The notes under the pieces: model-generated
Database searches by the model: none
What the model was told of the DNA's origin: nothing
Seen by the model: only the letters and a program-made list of their open reading frames with translations
Shown: piece by piece, positions 44,233-55,874 of the stretch
Layout: the number at the start of each line of letters is the position of its first letter
How positions within the stretch are numbered: the first letter of the stretch is position 1
Program-made: the position numbers and the translations under genes
Source: Casuarina equisetifolia
Taxonomy: Eukaryota; Streptophyta; Magnoliopsida; Fagales; Casuarinaceae
Reading direction: 5' to 3'
Length of the DNA stretch: 64,000 nucleotides
Assembly: GCA_028551475.1 (NCBI GenBank)
Contig: CM052361.1
Span: 22,767,491 to 22,831,490 of the forward strand

Positions 44233-45524
44233 TGATAACTCTATTTTTAAAGAGTTATTTTATCTATTTTTTAGGCAATAAATAATACAATGTTTATGAG
44301 AAAATATTTGAACTCCTCTTATTTATTTGAATTTGTCTTGTTTTTGTAGCACAAGGAGAAAAGGGATGAACATGGAGAACCTGATGCTTATTGTGTGGCA
44401 AAATTGTAATATCAAGATCAAGAAAGTCAAGATGGGCTTAGGCTTTGGATAATTGTTATTAGATTTTCTATTGTTATTGGATTTTCTATTTAAATAGAAA
44501 ACCTAGTCATGTTAGGAATTCAAGTCTCAATTAATTTAGGAGTTCAAAACCCAATTGTTTTAGGTCTCTAAAACCCAATTGTTTTAGGTCTCTAAAACCC
44601 AATTGTTTTAGGTCTCTAAAACCCAATTCTACTAAGATAGGAGATAGTTATAAACCTAAACCCTATTTAAGAGAAGAGAAGAGGCAAAAGAAAAGGGAGG
44701 AGGAAATTGAGCACAACTCAAGAAAGAGGCCAAGAATTCAAGGTTTTCTTGAACAGAAGACAAAAAGGGTGACAGACTTCTTGTTCTTGGATTCAAGATG
44801 CCTTCTTTATTTCTTATTACCATTCTTCCTCATTATTTCTTTATGTTTTAGTTTATTTTTGTTAGAGCTACGATGTAACCTAATTATGATGGTATGAATC
44901 TTATGATTATTATGTTTTGCAAGATATTTTATTTATGTGAAGCTACATATTACGGAGTTTAATGCTTTTAGGTGATTAGCTACCACTTAGATGATCTGAT
45001 TTGCATGTTAAAGACCGACAGGAAATAGCATGCAGTTGCTTCTTGTAATATGTAACCATAAATTAAATATGGATAGACATATACCATGTTATTTGTGTGG
45101 CTTTTGGTGTAAACTGGGAATATTCATAGATCCTAATGCATTTGGTTTGTTTCAATTCATATATAGAGATATAGTGAATTAATAAACTAAGTAGGTTTGC
45201 TATACCTAGACATAGGATAGTGAATAAATTAGGAAGTTCCGCCATCACATAGATATTATCTCTCTTGCAAGCATAAATAATCAATATTAGTACCTAGTAA
45301 TTATGGTGAAGTCATATGCTCTAACATATTTCTTTTATTAAGTTTTCTTAGACTTAGTTAGTTAATCTATCATCCATCAATTTGGTTTGCTAGATAAATT
45401 CTAGGAGTTATTCACTGTTAGTAATTAGTTGGTCTAGTAATCACCAATCTCTGTGAGACGATATCTTTCTTATCATTATATTACTTGTTCGACATGTTCA
45501 CTTGTATTTAGATTTCACCGAACA
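44233..45524 (-). mobile_element. solo LTR of the 1.25-kb family at the last codon of H
   Basis: 1,292 bp, inverted relative to the other copies, from TGATAACTC to TCACCGAACA. It is flanked by identical GCGAC words (44228-44232, 45525-45529). Intact C ends GGT CGT TGA; in H this becomes GGT CGC and then the LTR, so the insertion fell between the last Arg codon and the stop. The 73-codon frame at 45063-45284 is LTR sequence. Confidence 0.92.
44550..44631. repeat. 24-bp tandem repeat, 3.3 copies
   Basis: CCCAATTGTTTTAGGTCTCT plus AAAA is repeated perfectly at 44550, 44574 and 44598, with a partial fourth. The LTR copy at 32773 has only a single related word near 33690, so the array arose in this copy. 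Confidence 0.95.
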
Positions 45525-45983
45525 GCGACCAGTATTGAAGAATGATGCAAGGGTAGATATTGGGGCAGTAGAAGTCTGGCTTGGTAAGAAATCAGATGAT
45601 TCATCCGTTATAAATGTAAAAAAGGATGCTTTCTCTTTTGTTAATTTCGACAAACCAGCATCACCATCCAAAAACTGCATCACTTGCCTCACACTAGGCC
45701 TAGCTGATGGCATGCGTGAGAGCAAAGCAAGCCTACTTTCAAAACCAATACCATTTCTTCCTCCACATAATTTCCTTCCAATCTAGGATCACATGCATCA
45801 AGAATATATCCATTTCTCCAACATTCAAACACCTAATCAACCAACATCACCCGTTTTGGTGGTCCCTGATGCTGTGTAGGTCTTCTTCCACAAGCCACCT
45901 TAAGCATGAAAGTCCCAAAAGCATAAACATCAGTACAGGTCATTGCCCTCCCTGCTCTCATAAGCTCCGGAGCCAAATAGCCA

Positions 45984-46329
45984 AGTTGAAAAGAGAGGAT
46001 CGCCGGAAAACTAACATCGGCGAAGAAATTCAGATGAGAAAATTCTCAAGTGATTTATAAAAATTAGGTTAATTACAATTGTTGGTGTTTATAGAATTTA
46101 TCAACAAATCGAATGCTATACAAAAGGAAACAAACGATTTACAATTAATTCGGAAAATCTTCTTACCGAATTTGGTGACGATGAGTAGATAGGGTTCCGC
46201 TCGCAGAGATGAGCGGAACAACACGATGGCTGTGCTGACGTGGCTAGGGTTGACATGTCCCAGAGGTTGACGAGGATGATGATGTGGCAGCTGATGGGGA
46301 GCGTGACGTGGGTGAGGGACTGTTTAACA
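45984..46329 (-). repeat. 3' LTR of copia 2
   Basis: Equal in length to 50732-51077. It contains AATTGTTGGTGTTTATAG in both copies. Confidence 0.95.
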
Positions 46330-46439
46330 TCCCCCCAACAAGCTGATGGGGTAGTATGCAGTGTCAGCTTGGATCGTAGAAGGCGAAACCGAGCAGAAGA
46401 AAGACCTTTGGTGAAGATATTTGCTGGTTGATCCACGGA

Positions 46440-49400
46440 GGAAATGAAATGGATAGAAAGTTGACCACAAGCAAGGCATTCCCAAATGAAGTGGAAATCA
46501 ATTTCAACATGTTTGGTATGAGCATGAAACACGGGATTACTGGTCAAGTAGAGGGCAGAGAGATTGTCACACTAAAAAGCAAGTGGGTGTGGGGGCACAG
46601 CATGAAGATCCCGAAGTAAGTACTCAATCCACATTAACTCAGCAGTGGTGTCTGCGAGGCATTTGTACTCAGCTTTAGTGCTGGAACGAGCAACAGTGCA
46701 TTGTTTTCAGGAGCTCCAGGAGATAAGGTTGCGCCCAAGAAAAATACAGAAACCACCTATGGAACGACGATCATCACGATCACCAGCCCAACCGACATCT
46801 AAAAAATCATGAGGGGCAATGGTGGTGGAGCAGGTGAGGAGAAGACCCAATTGGGGAGTTTCAACTAAGTAGTGAAGAATGCGTTTAACCGACTGCCAAT
46901 GAGCTATAGTAAGGCGATGGAGGAACTGGCACGCGGTGTTAACAGCATAAGCGATATCAAGGCATGTGAGGGTGAGATATTGAAGAGCACCGACAATACT
47001 GCGATAGAGAGCTGGATCAGGTAGAGGATCACTGGTCCACACTAAGAGAGGTTCATCGGTTGTGCAAGGAGTGGAAGCTGCTTTGGCATCTTGCATCTTA
47101 GCACGATCAAGAATCTCCAACATGAACTTGGCCTGGTGAAGAATGAGGCCATCAAAAGAGTGTTGGACTTCCATACCTAAAAAATAATGAAGAGAGCCAA
47201 GATCTTTGATGGCAAACTTACGTTGAAGAGTGAGGAGAATATTGGCAAAAGGGGCTTGAGGAGAGCCAGTAAGCATAATGTCATCCACATAAACTAGTAG
47301 AATGAGGTTGTAGCTGGCAGTGTGCCGAGTAAGTAACGACGTATTAGTGGCAGAGATGCTGAAACCCAATGTCACAAGGAAAGAGCTCAAAAGAGTGTAC
47401 TAAGCTTAAGGTGACTACTTCAGCCCATAGAGAGACCAATGAAGTCGATAGACATGATTCAGGTGTAGAGAGTCACGAAAACTGGGAGGTTGCTCCTTAT
47501 AGACTTCCTCAAAGAGATAACCATGTAAGAAAGCATTAGAAACATCTAACTGACGAATGGGCCAACCTTGAGAGTAAGCAAGAGCAATAATTGTGCGAAT
47601 AGTGACTGGTTTGGCAACAGGGCTGAAGGTCTCTGTGTAGTTAGTACCTTCTTGTTGATGAAAGCCCTTAGCAACTAAGCGAGCTTTGTAGCGTTCCAAA
47701 GTGCCATCAGAATGAAGCTTCACCTTGTAAACCCATTTACAAGCAATGGGATGGATGCTAGAGGGAGGAGGCACAAGGGTCCAAGTGGAGTTGCGGATGA
47801 GAGTAGTGTATTTGGTGGCCATGGCTTCACACTAGTAGGGTTCCCGACTAGCTTGGGAAAAACAAGTGGGTTCTGGATAGGGGTGAGTAGAGGCAATAAA
47901 GGCATAAGTGTGCTGGCGAGTTAAGGTACGGCGAGCAAGGGTGCCATCCTGAAGGCGAGTGACCATGTGGGGTGGGGTTGGGTCCAAAGGTGTAAGTAAG
48001 GTAAGAGGGGTAGAGGGTGTAGGAGCTGTTGGTGGGGGAAGGGAAAGGGGACCTACAGGGGTAGGAATGATAGTTGGTTCGGGTTGGGGGGAAGGAGGGA
48101 AGGAAAGGAATTGGTGGAAGGGGGGGTAATAGGGAGAGGGGGTATAGGGATGGGAAGTATAGTGGAGGGATTTGGGTGGGGGGATGAGGAGGAGGAAATA
48201 GTGTGATAGGGAAAAACTTCTTCAGGAAAGATGGCATTTGCAGCGATGTAAAACTGGTGAGTGGTGGGACAATAACACTGGTAACGTCGGTAGCCTGGAG
48301 GGTAGCCCAAGAAGACACAAGGCTGAGAGCGAGAATCCAGCTTGTGAGCAACATAAGGCCAGAGATGTGGAAAGATAGCACACCCAGAAACTCGAAGGGT
48401 GGAGATATCTGGCACTTGATTGAACAAGACCTACCATAGAGAGCGGTGGTCCAACACTACAGTGGGAAGGCGATTGATCAGGAAAACCACTATCTCAAAA
48501 GAAAATTCCCAGAAATGAAGTAGGACTGCAACCTGAGTGAGGAGACTGAGACCAATTTCCACTATATGTTGATGCTTGCGTTTAGCGGTGCCATTCTGAA
48601 AGGGTGAGTAGGGGCAAGAAATCCGTTGGTGAATACCATGCTCTATGAGATAAGCCCGAAGTCTAAAGGAGAGAAACTCAGGAGCCCCGTCACACTGGAT
48701 AGCTTGAATCCTGCAATGTAACTGATTTTCAACAAATTTATGGAAGGTGAGAAAAATATCATAAAATTGAGAGCGGGAGGAAAAGGTGTATAGCCAGGTG
48801 AATCAGGAAAAGTCATTGATAAAACACACATAGTATTTATTATTATTGAAAGACGTGACAAGAGAAGGACCCCAAATGTCGAAGTGAACAAGTTGGAGAG
48901 GGGCAGTAGCTTGAGAGTGGGTGGGGGGTGGGGATGGCCGTGACTCTTACTAAGAGCACATGCAATACATGGGGGAAGACGAGAAGACGAGACAACTATG
49001 TGTGAAGACTTGAGCAGATAGAGAAGTGGCTTAGACGAAAGATGACCAAGGCGGTGGTGTCACAAAAGGAAGGAGCTTGTACGAAAGGCAGAGAGCGCAA
49101 CCGGAGCAAGGGCAACGCTAGGAGGGGAGACTCGATAGATTCCTTGATCAAGTTGACCGTGGAGCAAAATCTGACCGGATGATGGAGAAATAGCCCAAAA
49201 ATTAAAAGCTGAAAAAATAATATAACAATTATTATCAGTAGTAAATTTGGAGACGGATAATAAATTTTTAGTAATAAAGGGGACAACTAAAACATTAGAA
49301 AGCTGAAACTGAGAGGTGACAAGGTTACTTGTGTGGGTGATGGGGAGGGAGACACCATCACCCATTGTGAGTTGTTGGGAGCCCACATAGGGAGAAAGCC

Positions 49401-49470
49401 CTGAAAGGGCAGCGGGGGAGTCCGTGATGTGATGGGACGCCCCGGAGTTAGGATGCCACAAAGTGGCATC
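46440..49470 (-). pseudogene. copia 2 pol (PR-INT-RT-RH), decayed
   Basis: Protease: MWHPNSGASHHIT near 49460, where the catalytic Asp of DSGAS is Asn. Integrase core and C-terminal part: LDSRSQPCVFLGYPPGYR near 48330 and a Pro/Ser-rich linker. Reverse transcriptase: TWTLVPPPSS, CKWVYKVKLHSDGTLERYK, LDVSNAFLHG near 47560, LVYVDDIML near 47300. RNase H: YRSIVGALQYLTLT, DVGWAGDRDDRRSIGGFC near 46780, then PVFHAHTKHVEIDFHF and NIFTKGLSSARF near 46440. INT precedes RT, so Ty1/copia. Frameshifts separate the blocks and the protease active site is lost, so no polyprotein processing is possible. Confidence 0.93.
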
Positions 49471-49479
49471 TAAGGAGGA

Positions 49480-50692
49480 AGGAAGGGTGTTGGGAGGGGC
49501 ATAATGGGCTAGAGGGGGTGTAGGGGGGGAGATGGGAATAAAAGGCCTGGGGGTTATATGGGCCTAGGGTGTTATAAGAGGGAGGGGACTGATAGGAAGT
49601 GGGGCCTGGGTAAGGGTTAACGGGGTATAGGCTGGGGCTACTATAGGAGCCTAGAGTGTTATACCTGGGTAGGGCGTAGTGGGCCTGGGGTGGGTGGGCT
49701 GGAAGGTAATGGCCCGAATGGGGATAAGATGGGCTCGGCTGGGGGTGGGCTGGGGCGGTATTGGGGTTTTGGTAGCCCAGGTTGTACCGCTCCCGGTAGG
49801 CATTGCTCTGGTGGCTGAGGTGGCGGCAAAGCTAGCAGAACGACCCCCTGCAGTGGTTCTGACTGCCAGAGCGTGACAGAAGTTGCTGGTGAGCTAGGGG
49901 GTGGGGAGAAGGCCTCCTGTGTGGTGCTGCGTTGAGTCAAAGGGCAACGGTGGTGCCACCGTGGGTGGTGGTGGTGCATTGCCAAAAGTAAAAGCACCGA
50001 TGTGAGCAGTAAACGTTACTGGTGACAGTGCAGGGGCACGTAGATGCACCTGCTCCTCGTGGGAGAGCAGAAAAGAATGGAACTCTTCACGGGTTAGGGT
50101 TCCCGGCTACCGCTGAATAGGGTTAGAGGTGGTGAGATCCAAAAAATTGTTGCCGAGACCGCAAAAGATCTGCATGTAATACTCTTTCTCGGAGATCTTT
50201 TCGCCGATGGCAGCGAGGGCGTCGATGATCTTCTTCGCATCCTCTAAAAAGGTGGTCACCGATCGGCTCCCCTTCGTGAAAGATTGGAGCTGGATCCGGA
50301 GACTGGTGTCATGGGCGTTGGATTTAGCTTCATAGGAGAAGGCCAAATAGGCCCAGGTGGCGGCCGATGAATGAAAATTGGTCAACTATGCGACGACCGA
50401 ATTCGTTGATGCGGCGAGGATCCAGTTGAGGGTGGCTTGATCACGAATCAACCAAGTAGTGTAAGCAGGGTTGGGTGTGGGATCGGAGGGGGAGAGGGTT
50501 TGCAACGGAGCTTTCTCGGTGGATGGGAATTAAACAGGTTTTCCAAATGACGAAATTGTCACCGTCAAACCGTTCAAGGGAGGTAGGGGACGGGATGAGC
50601 AGGGTGGTTGGCGTGGGGGTAGCGGAAGCATTTGAAATAGGTGGGATGGGGGATTGGGAGGTGGTGATGGAGGGAGAGATAGAATCAGCCAT
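49480..50692 (-). pseudogene. copia 2 gag, decayed
   Basis: The frame starts at 50692 with a Ser/Thr/Pro-rich leader and LERFDGDNFVIWKTCLIP, the copia gag opening, then shifts. The piece 50385-50107 reads SSAATWAYLAFSYEAKSNAH, FTKGSRSVTTFLEDAKKIID and YMQIFCGLGNNFLDL. Pro-rich sequence follows to about 49480; a zinc knuckle is not clear. No product is expected. Confidence 0.85.
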
Positions 50693-50731
50693 GGGGATCG
50701 AGTGGCATTAGCTGGGGGCTCTTTGATTCCA

Positions 50732-51077
50732 AGTTGAAAAGAGAGGATTGCTAGAAAACTAACGTCGGCGAAGAAATTCAGATGAGAAAATTCTCAAGCA
50801 ATTTATAAAAATTAGGTTAATTACAATTGTTGGTGTTTATAGAATTTATCAACAGATTGAATGTTGTACAAAAGGTAACAAACAATTTACAATTAATCCG
50901 GAAAATCTTCTTGCTGGATTTGGTGACGACGAACGGCTAGGGTATCGCTTGCAGAGACGAGCGGAACAACACGATGGTTATGTTGACGTGGCTAGGGCTG
51001 ACGTGTCCCAGAGGCTGACAAGGATGATGATGTGGCAGCTGACGGTGAGTGTGACGTGGGCAAGGGGCTGTTTAACA
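50732..51077 (-). repeat. 5' LTR of copia 2
   Basis: Partner of 45984-46329. It is followed on the minus strand by the primer site and then the gag frame. Confidence 0.95.
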
Positions 51078-52619
51078 AGCCAATAATGCTAACCACATGG
51101 GTGGTTTGGGGATTGGTATTGTGGTCATATAACTTTGTAAGTCCAAAATCTCCTAGCCTTGCATTTAGTTCAGCATCCAATAAAATGTTGCTTGCTTTAA
51201 TATCTCTCTGTAAAACTACCTGTTCCCACTCTTCATGGAGGTAAAGAAGGCCAGATGTTACTCCTCTGATAATTTGAAATCGTTGATACCAGGTAAGACT
51301 GAGGTTTATGTTGCGATACAAAAGTTGTCGAGACTTCCGTTAGGCATATAATCATAGACCAACAGTAGTTCCCGCTTTTGCCGGCAATAGCCTAGGAGCC
51401 TCACTAAGTTCCTATGCCTCATTCTTCCCATGCTAACTATCTCTGCCACAAACTCCTTCATCCCTTGTTTGGAATTGTGGGAGACTTTCTTAATTGCAAC
51501 TTGAACATTAGACAATGGAAGCGTCCCGCTATAAACCTTTCCAAAACCTCCAGTTCCGAGAAGTTTTGTGTCTCTGAAACCTTGGGTTGCGTTGTGAAGT
51601 TCCTTATATATGAACCTGTGAAGACCATAACCGTCTTCCCATTCTTCATGTACTTCTTTAGAATCCTTCCGTCTAAAGATATAAACAACTCCCGGGATAG
51701 TTATCAGCAAAACCGCTGCTACTATGAGTGAAGTGACGATCTGTACTCGCGGTTTCTCTCTCTTTTTCTTGTGATGGGAAAGGGGAAGAGAAGGGACACT
51801 CGAAACATCAAGGCTTTGCGCTGGTCCACTTGTATTAAAGCTCAATCCCAGGATGTAGTGATCACTTAACAAATAACCTGTGGCTGAGGAGAAGCCAACA
51901 TACATATGTTCCAAGAGAAATTTAGACATATTAATCGTCTTCGATAATAGAGGCTTTTCTGGTTTTGGTGTTTCAGTTGGAGCAAGTCTTACGCTCAGTA
52001 ACGTTTGTGCTTCATCATAGTCTATCCAAAGACATATTGGATCCCCACTTGTGAGCTTCAAGCTTGTTTCCAGTTGATCCCCATACTTTGCAGGAGTTGA
52101 TACAATGGACATGATGTTGTTGACATCGATTCCCACGTCATTATTTGTAAGATCTCCCAAATCAGTGTTCTTAAATGTGTCAAGCTCGATAGCCAAGATG
52201 TGGTTTGTAAGAAGGCCGTTATTGGAAGCGTTAAAGAGTCCCAAGTAACCGCTTGCAGAAGAGTGGGTGAAATCTGTCGAGGGAGCGATGGTGAAGGCCA
52301 TGCCGTCACAACCAAGATTTAGATATCTAGGAACTATAGCAAACACAAAGTTTGTAGAAAATGAAACACACGAAGTTGAACTGGATGAAGTTTTGAATCT
52401 TATGGGAAATGGGTAGAAAGCATGACCAGTATTCATTATTGACAAATTAGTTAGCTGCAACATACCACTGGGGTGGATTTGTTGGATTCCATCAAGATGA
52501 AGTTTGGCCAGACGAAATCCATTGTAGATGAATTGATTTTCATCTTCAGGAAAGGCCAAGGGAATACTGGAAACAAAGAGAACTAAGAGAAAATTGAGGG
52601 ATCGACGAACTGTAGCCAT

Positions 52620-53659
52620 TGCGAAAATGGTTCTCCTTTCTGTATCAGAAGGCTTTTATCTGTTTAAATTCCTGGACCTCCACATAAATGAGTGCAATCC
52701 GCTAGATCAAGATTAAATACTCGCTAAGAATAATAATTGGAAAAATGATATGAAATCATTGTTCTGATAATTGATCATGATACTTTGTAAATGAAATTTG
52801 TTTTTAAAAATCCTTTTTCTTGATGAAAATTCATATAACATTTTCTCTAAAATTTGTAAGAACTCTTGCACACCAATTCACCCTAATTCTTAGGAGCAAA
52901 TATCACATTAAGAAAGCAACTTATACGAAATTTTTCTACACTGGAAATAAGTTAGTAACAACTCATGCATACCCATTAATCCGAATTATTAGGAGTAAAT
53001 CTCATACTACGGAAATAATTTAGTTATGCCCCTTCAAACAGTATGCGATCCAACCTTTTTGTTTATTCGAAAATCATTGATTCTCGAAACGGAAATAATT
53101 TGTTTATAAAGTTTTGAAGTCTTAAAAAAATAGAATAGTCATTTTTTATAAAAGTTGACATTTAGCTTCAAAAGCTCAGTAAAACAAAAAGATCCACTAC
53201 GAAAATGATTAAAAACTCAATCATCATCGAGTCCATTATCAATTCCACAGAGGCTTCAACCTTAATTACTTTGATAACAAACACTGGACCAATGGCTATC
53301 ACGTTTTCAACCGTAGGAAATACTAACAGAACTCCATCACCAATTTCTCCCACCCCTATATTTGCTGTATTTGTGTTCTTTCGAAGATGCTATTGAAAGT
53401 GACTGAGAAGAAAATGAAATCACTACCTATAAAATTCTCCGTACTCTTTGTATTCTATCACTATCAAGTATGAAGCCGTAGCCCTTTCTGTTCTACAATT
53501 ACATTAACATAGCCACAGAAAAGAATGGAAAATGTTCAGAAAAAGAAGAAAAAAATGGTGGGAATACCTTCAATTTTGGTTGCATACGATGAGCTGAGGT
53601 ATGGTGTTATGTCGAATTGTGTGGATTGTTGACCCTAAAGGATATTATTTGTGACGCAG
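52620..53659. other. 5' flank of H and spacer
   Basis: 52660-53190 is the LecRK flank shared with C and G, with a TATA-like ATTTAAAC near 52660-52670. 53205-53350 parallels 35830-35950. 53360-53659 has no partner in the window and precedes the Rubisco activase-like segment; it may have arrived with it. It ends in GACGCAG, which could be a splice acceptor. Confidence 0.5.
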
Positions 53660-53911
53660 TTGAGCTTGAGCGTTTCTGGTTCTGGAGTTTTGGCCTCAAG
53701 CTCAGCCTCCCTGGGCAGCAGTTTTAAGAAGGGGAGCACACGGTTAACCAGCCCGAAAGTTGCATATAGAAGTGTAAAGATTTTCGTACAGACCGCTGAA
53801 GAAAAGCAGACTGACGAAAACTAGTGGATAGATGTTCCCTTCGATACTCCCGAAAACCAGCAAGCCAACACCACAGAAAAACACATGGTTGATTCTCTCT
53901 TTCCAGCTCAA
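53660..53911 (+). pseudogene. RCA: Rubisco activase N-terminal fragment
   Basis: Eighty-four codons read in one frame with a single TAG. The first half is a Ser-rich plastid transit-type stretch (SVSGSGVLASSSASLGSSFK, then RLTSPKVAYRSVKIF). The second half has EEKQTDEN, stop, WIDVPFDTPENQQ and HMVDSLFPAQ. This matches Rubisco activase around the transit-peptide end and the conserved EDKQTD, RW, DDQQDITRGKGMVDSLFQAP segment, with GKGMVDSLF changed to EKHMVDSLF. Functional activase is a stromal AAA+ ATPase of over 400 residues; Walker motifs and everything beyond this point are absent. The fragment lies on the strand opposite to the LecRKs. Identification is from memory of the family. Confidence 0.75.
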
Positions 53912-55870
53912 AGTCATCAAAATGCGTGGAGTTGTGGAAAATGTCGCTGTCGACTTTGATAAAGCATCAAAATGCGAAAAATCAATGGAAACGTCTAAAA
54001 GTTCACCTTATTTGGGTGGCGTGCTGGCGTGACAAGAAGCTTTCTGTCGGTGCACTAAACAAACACACGACCTTATAATTTTACAAATATTCCAACACGT
54101 GCTCATGGAAACCAAGATTTGTAATGGAAAGATACATGCACCGAGTAGTTGATTCTATCCATTAAACCAAAAGTAACATTATTAAGAAACTTTCGTGGGT
54201 GGCTGCTAAATAAAGAAGCCGCCATTTTTTTTTTCTTTTCTTTTGACCGTGAAATATTTTAAACTTTTTTTTTAACTGACATATATTGTTTATAGTCTAA
54301 CCAAAATTATAGATATTTCAAAATAAGATTATTAAAATACTAATTTTATTGGTTAGAATCAAGAAAGTAAAATATAAATAAAATTATTTTTAAGAACATT
54401 AATTTATTTATGAAAAATCTTTATTATATCATAATTAAAATATTTCAAACTTGATTTTGTCTTAAAAAAATTATAATGTTAAGATATTTTTTAAGTTTTT
54501 GTATCATTTTATTATTTGATAAATAAACTTAAATATTCACAAAAAAAGGAACTCGGAACATATTTGACCACAAACTACTGAACCAAGGTATGTTAACAAA
54601 GGCATTTGTTTTGCTATATCATAGTTGAATAATTTTAAACTTGATTTTATATTAGATTAATTGTAATATTAGCAAAACAAATGCCTTTGTTAATAAACTA
54701 ATGTTAGGATATATTCTTAAATTTTTATACTATCTTGTTTTTTTATAAATAAACTTACATATTTATAAAAAAATAAAGAAATAAAAAAATAAAAAGAGAC
54801 TTGGGACCTATTTGACCCCAGACTACTTAACCAAGGCACGCTAACAAAGAAGCCGTCATTGATCAAAGCGAACCAATGATTTTCCCGTACCTTCCTGGCG
54901 AGATTCATGGCTGAGGGACCGATTCATTTCTTCAGTACTTGTGTGAAGTACCATTCAAAGAGTTAACAGTAACTAATGTCTCGAATATCGGTTAAAGATA
55001 TCAATTAATCATGAAAATTATGCTAAAGATCAGAATCTCTAGTGCAAATATAAAGGATGAAATACATGGAACCAAATAAATTTAGAGCAGGCAGTTAATA
55101 TCGTTGTCGACTTTGGTAGAGCATAAAAACATGGAAAGCAATGAATACAGGTGAAAGCAAGTGATTTGGTTGTTGAAAATCTCATTAATGAGCCTTTTGT
55201 ATGGCTGATCTACCAAGGAAAAGCAGGATTTGTAACGGAAAGACATGAATGGACTTCCTTTGCGAGCTGCAGTTGCAGTGCTCTCTTATTAGAAATAGTT
55301 AAGTCCAGAAGTTGACCAAGAAGTCTCCGCTACAATGTACTCTCACTTCAAATCTTATCAGAAGATTTTAATGCCGAAGAAAAAAGGGGGAAACGATTTT
55401 AGATTAGTCTATTAGAAGGTCCACTCATTCTTTCTTGGTACTTTCTCCTAATCGTTTCTCTGTACTTTTTCCGTGATGTCCTGGTAATCTTGGCATTACT
55501 TGAAATAATTACACTAAAGATTTCAATATCATCAACAAAGTCAAAAGTTTTACGTACATACAAGATATTGGGAAGATTATTTTTGTTCATACTTGGCTCT
55601 TCTATAACTGAACATCATTCTAAATAGTACAGACCGACTGGGTATGAAATATGCTTGTGTAGTCCGTGGCTTTAAATTAAGGGAAAGAAGAAGAAAAACT
55701 TCTACGGAGCTTGCTACAATTCAATAATTTGACTTCGGCTGGCAGCTAATATCTGTTTGTAAGTCTAAATTTAGTGAGGGAAACTCTATGCATCATCATC
55801 AAAAAATTTAGAAGTTTCTTCTGCCTCTTCTCACCAATAATCTATGGGTGGCATGACAGACCAGACTCCA
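53912..55870. other. spacer with A/T-rich repeats, no gene
   Basis: 53912-54010 and 54840-55330 are spacer-module copies. 54240-54800 is very AT-rich and contains a duplicated block: 54475-54600 and 54695-54850 share AAATAAACTTA and TATTTGACC, ACTACT, AACCAAGG, AACAAAG. 55380-55600 is unique in the window and has a 63-codon minus frame without recognisable relatives. Confidence 0.5.
54593..54693. repeat. perfect 23-bp inverted repeat
   Basis: The left arm, starting TTAACAAAGGCATTTG and ending TTTTGCT (54593-54615), is perfectly inverted at 54671-54693 with a 55-bp AT-rich loop. The outer flanks are themselves a direct duplication. It could be a small foldback element or the outcome of template switching. 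Confidence 0.9.
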
Positions 55871-55874
55871 CGAC

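Larger units (their letters stand above)
45984..51077 (-). mobile_element. Ty1/copia retrotransposon 2, complete but decayed
   Basis: 5,094 bp with two 346-bp LTRs and an exact 5-bp target duplication AGCCA (45979-45983, 51078-51082). In element orientation the LTR is TGTTAAACAG to TTTTCAACT. TGGAATCAAAGAGC, a tRNA-Met-like primer site, follows the 5' LTR, and TTGTTGGGGGGA, a purine tract, precedes the 3' LTR. Excising the insert rejoins the LecRK codons GG-CTATTTGGCTCCGGAG exactly. LTRs differ at about 38 of 346 sites by eye (11 percent), mostly transitions. The interior is richer in GC than the host spacer. Confidence 0.96.
45530..52619 (-). pseudogene. LecRK pseudogene H split by copia 2
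   Basis: Closest relative of C. The ATG at 52619 opens a 437-codon frame with signal peptide, full lectin (FIYNGFRLAKL, SFSTNFVFAIVP, HILAIELDT, VGIDVNN), TM and kinase start ([24 protein letters not shown]). A 1-bp deletion after GSLDN (near 51320) shifts the frame; the next piece reads [20 protein letters not shown] (HRD changed to QRD) and [12 protein letters not shown]. At VSIIG the coding sequence is cut by copia 2 (45984-51077) and resumes at YLAPEL. Further lesions are a stop in LVDWVF (Trp to TAG), a 1-bp deletion in LLCSHAM, and a solo LTR at the final codon, so the last frame runs into CSVKSKYK and an LTR stop. Not functional. Confidence 0.93.

Noticed and set aside
55399..55590. 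63-codon minus frame, basic C-terminus
   Set aside because: Unique in the window, but short, unrecognised, and without promoter or homologue evidence.
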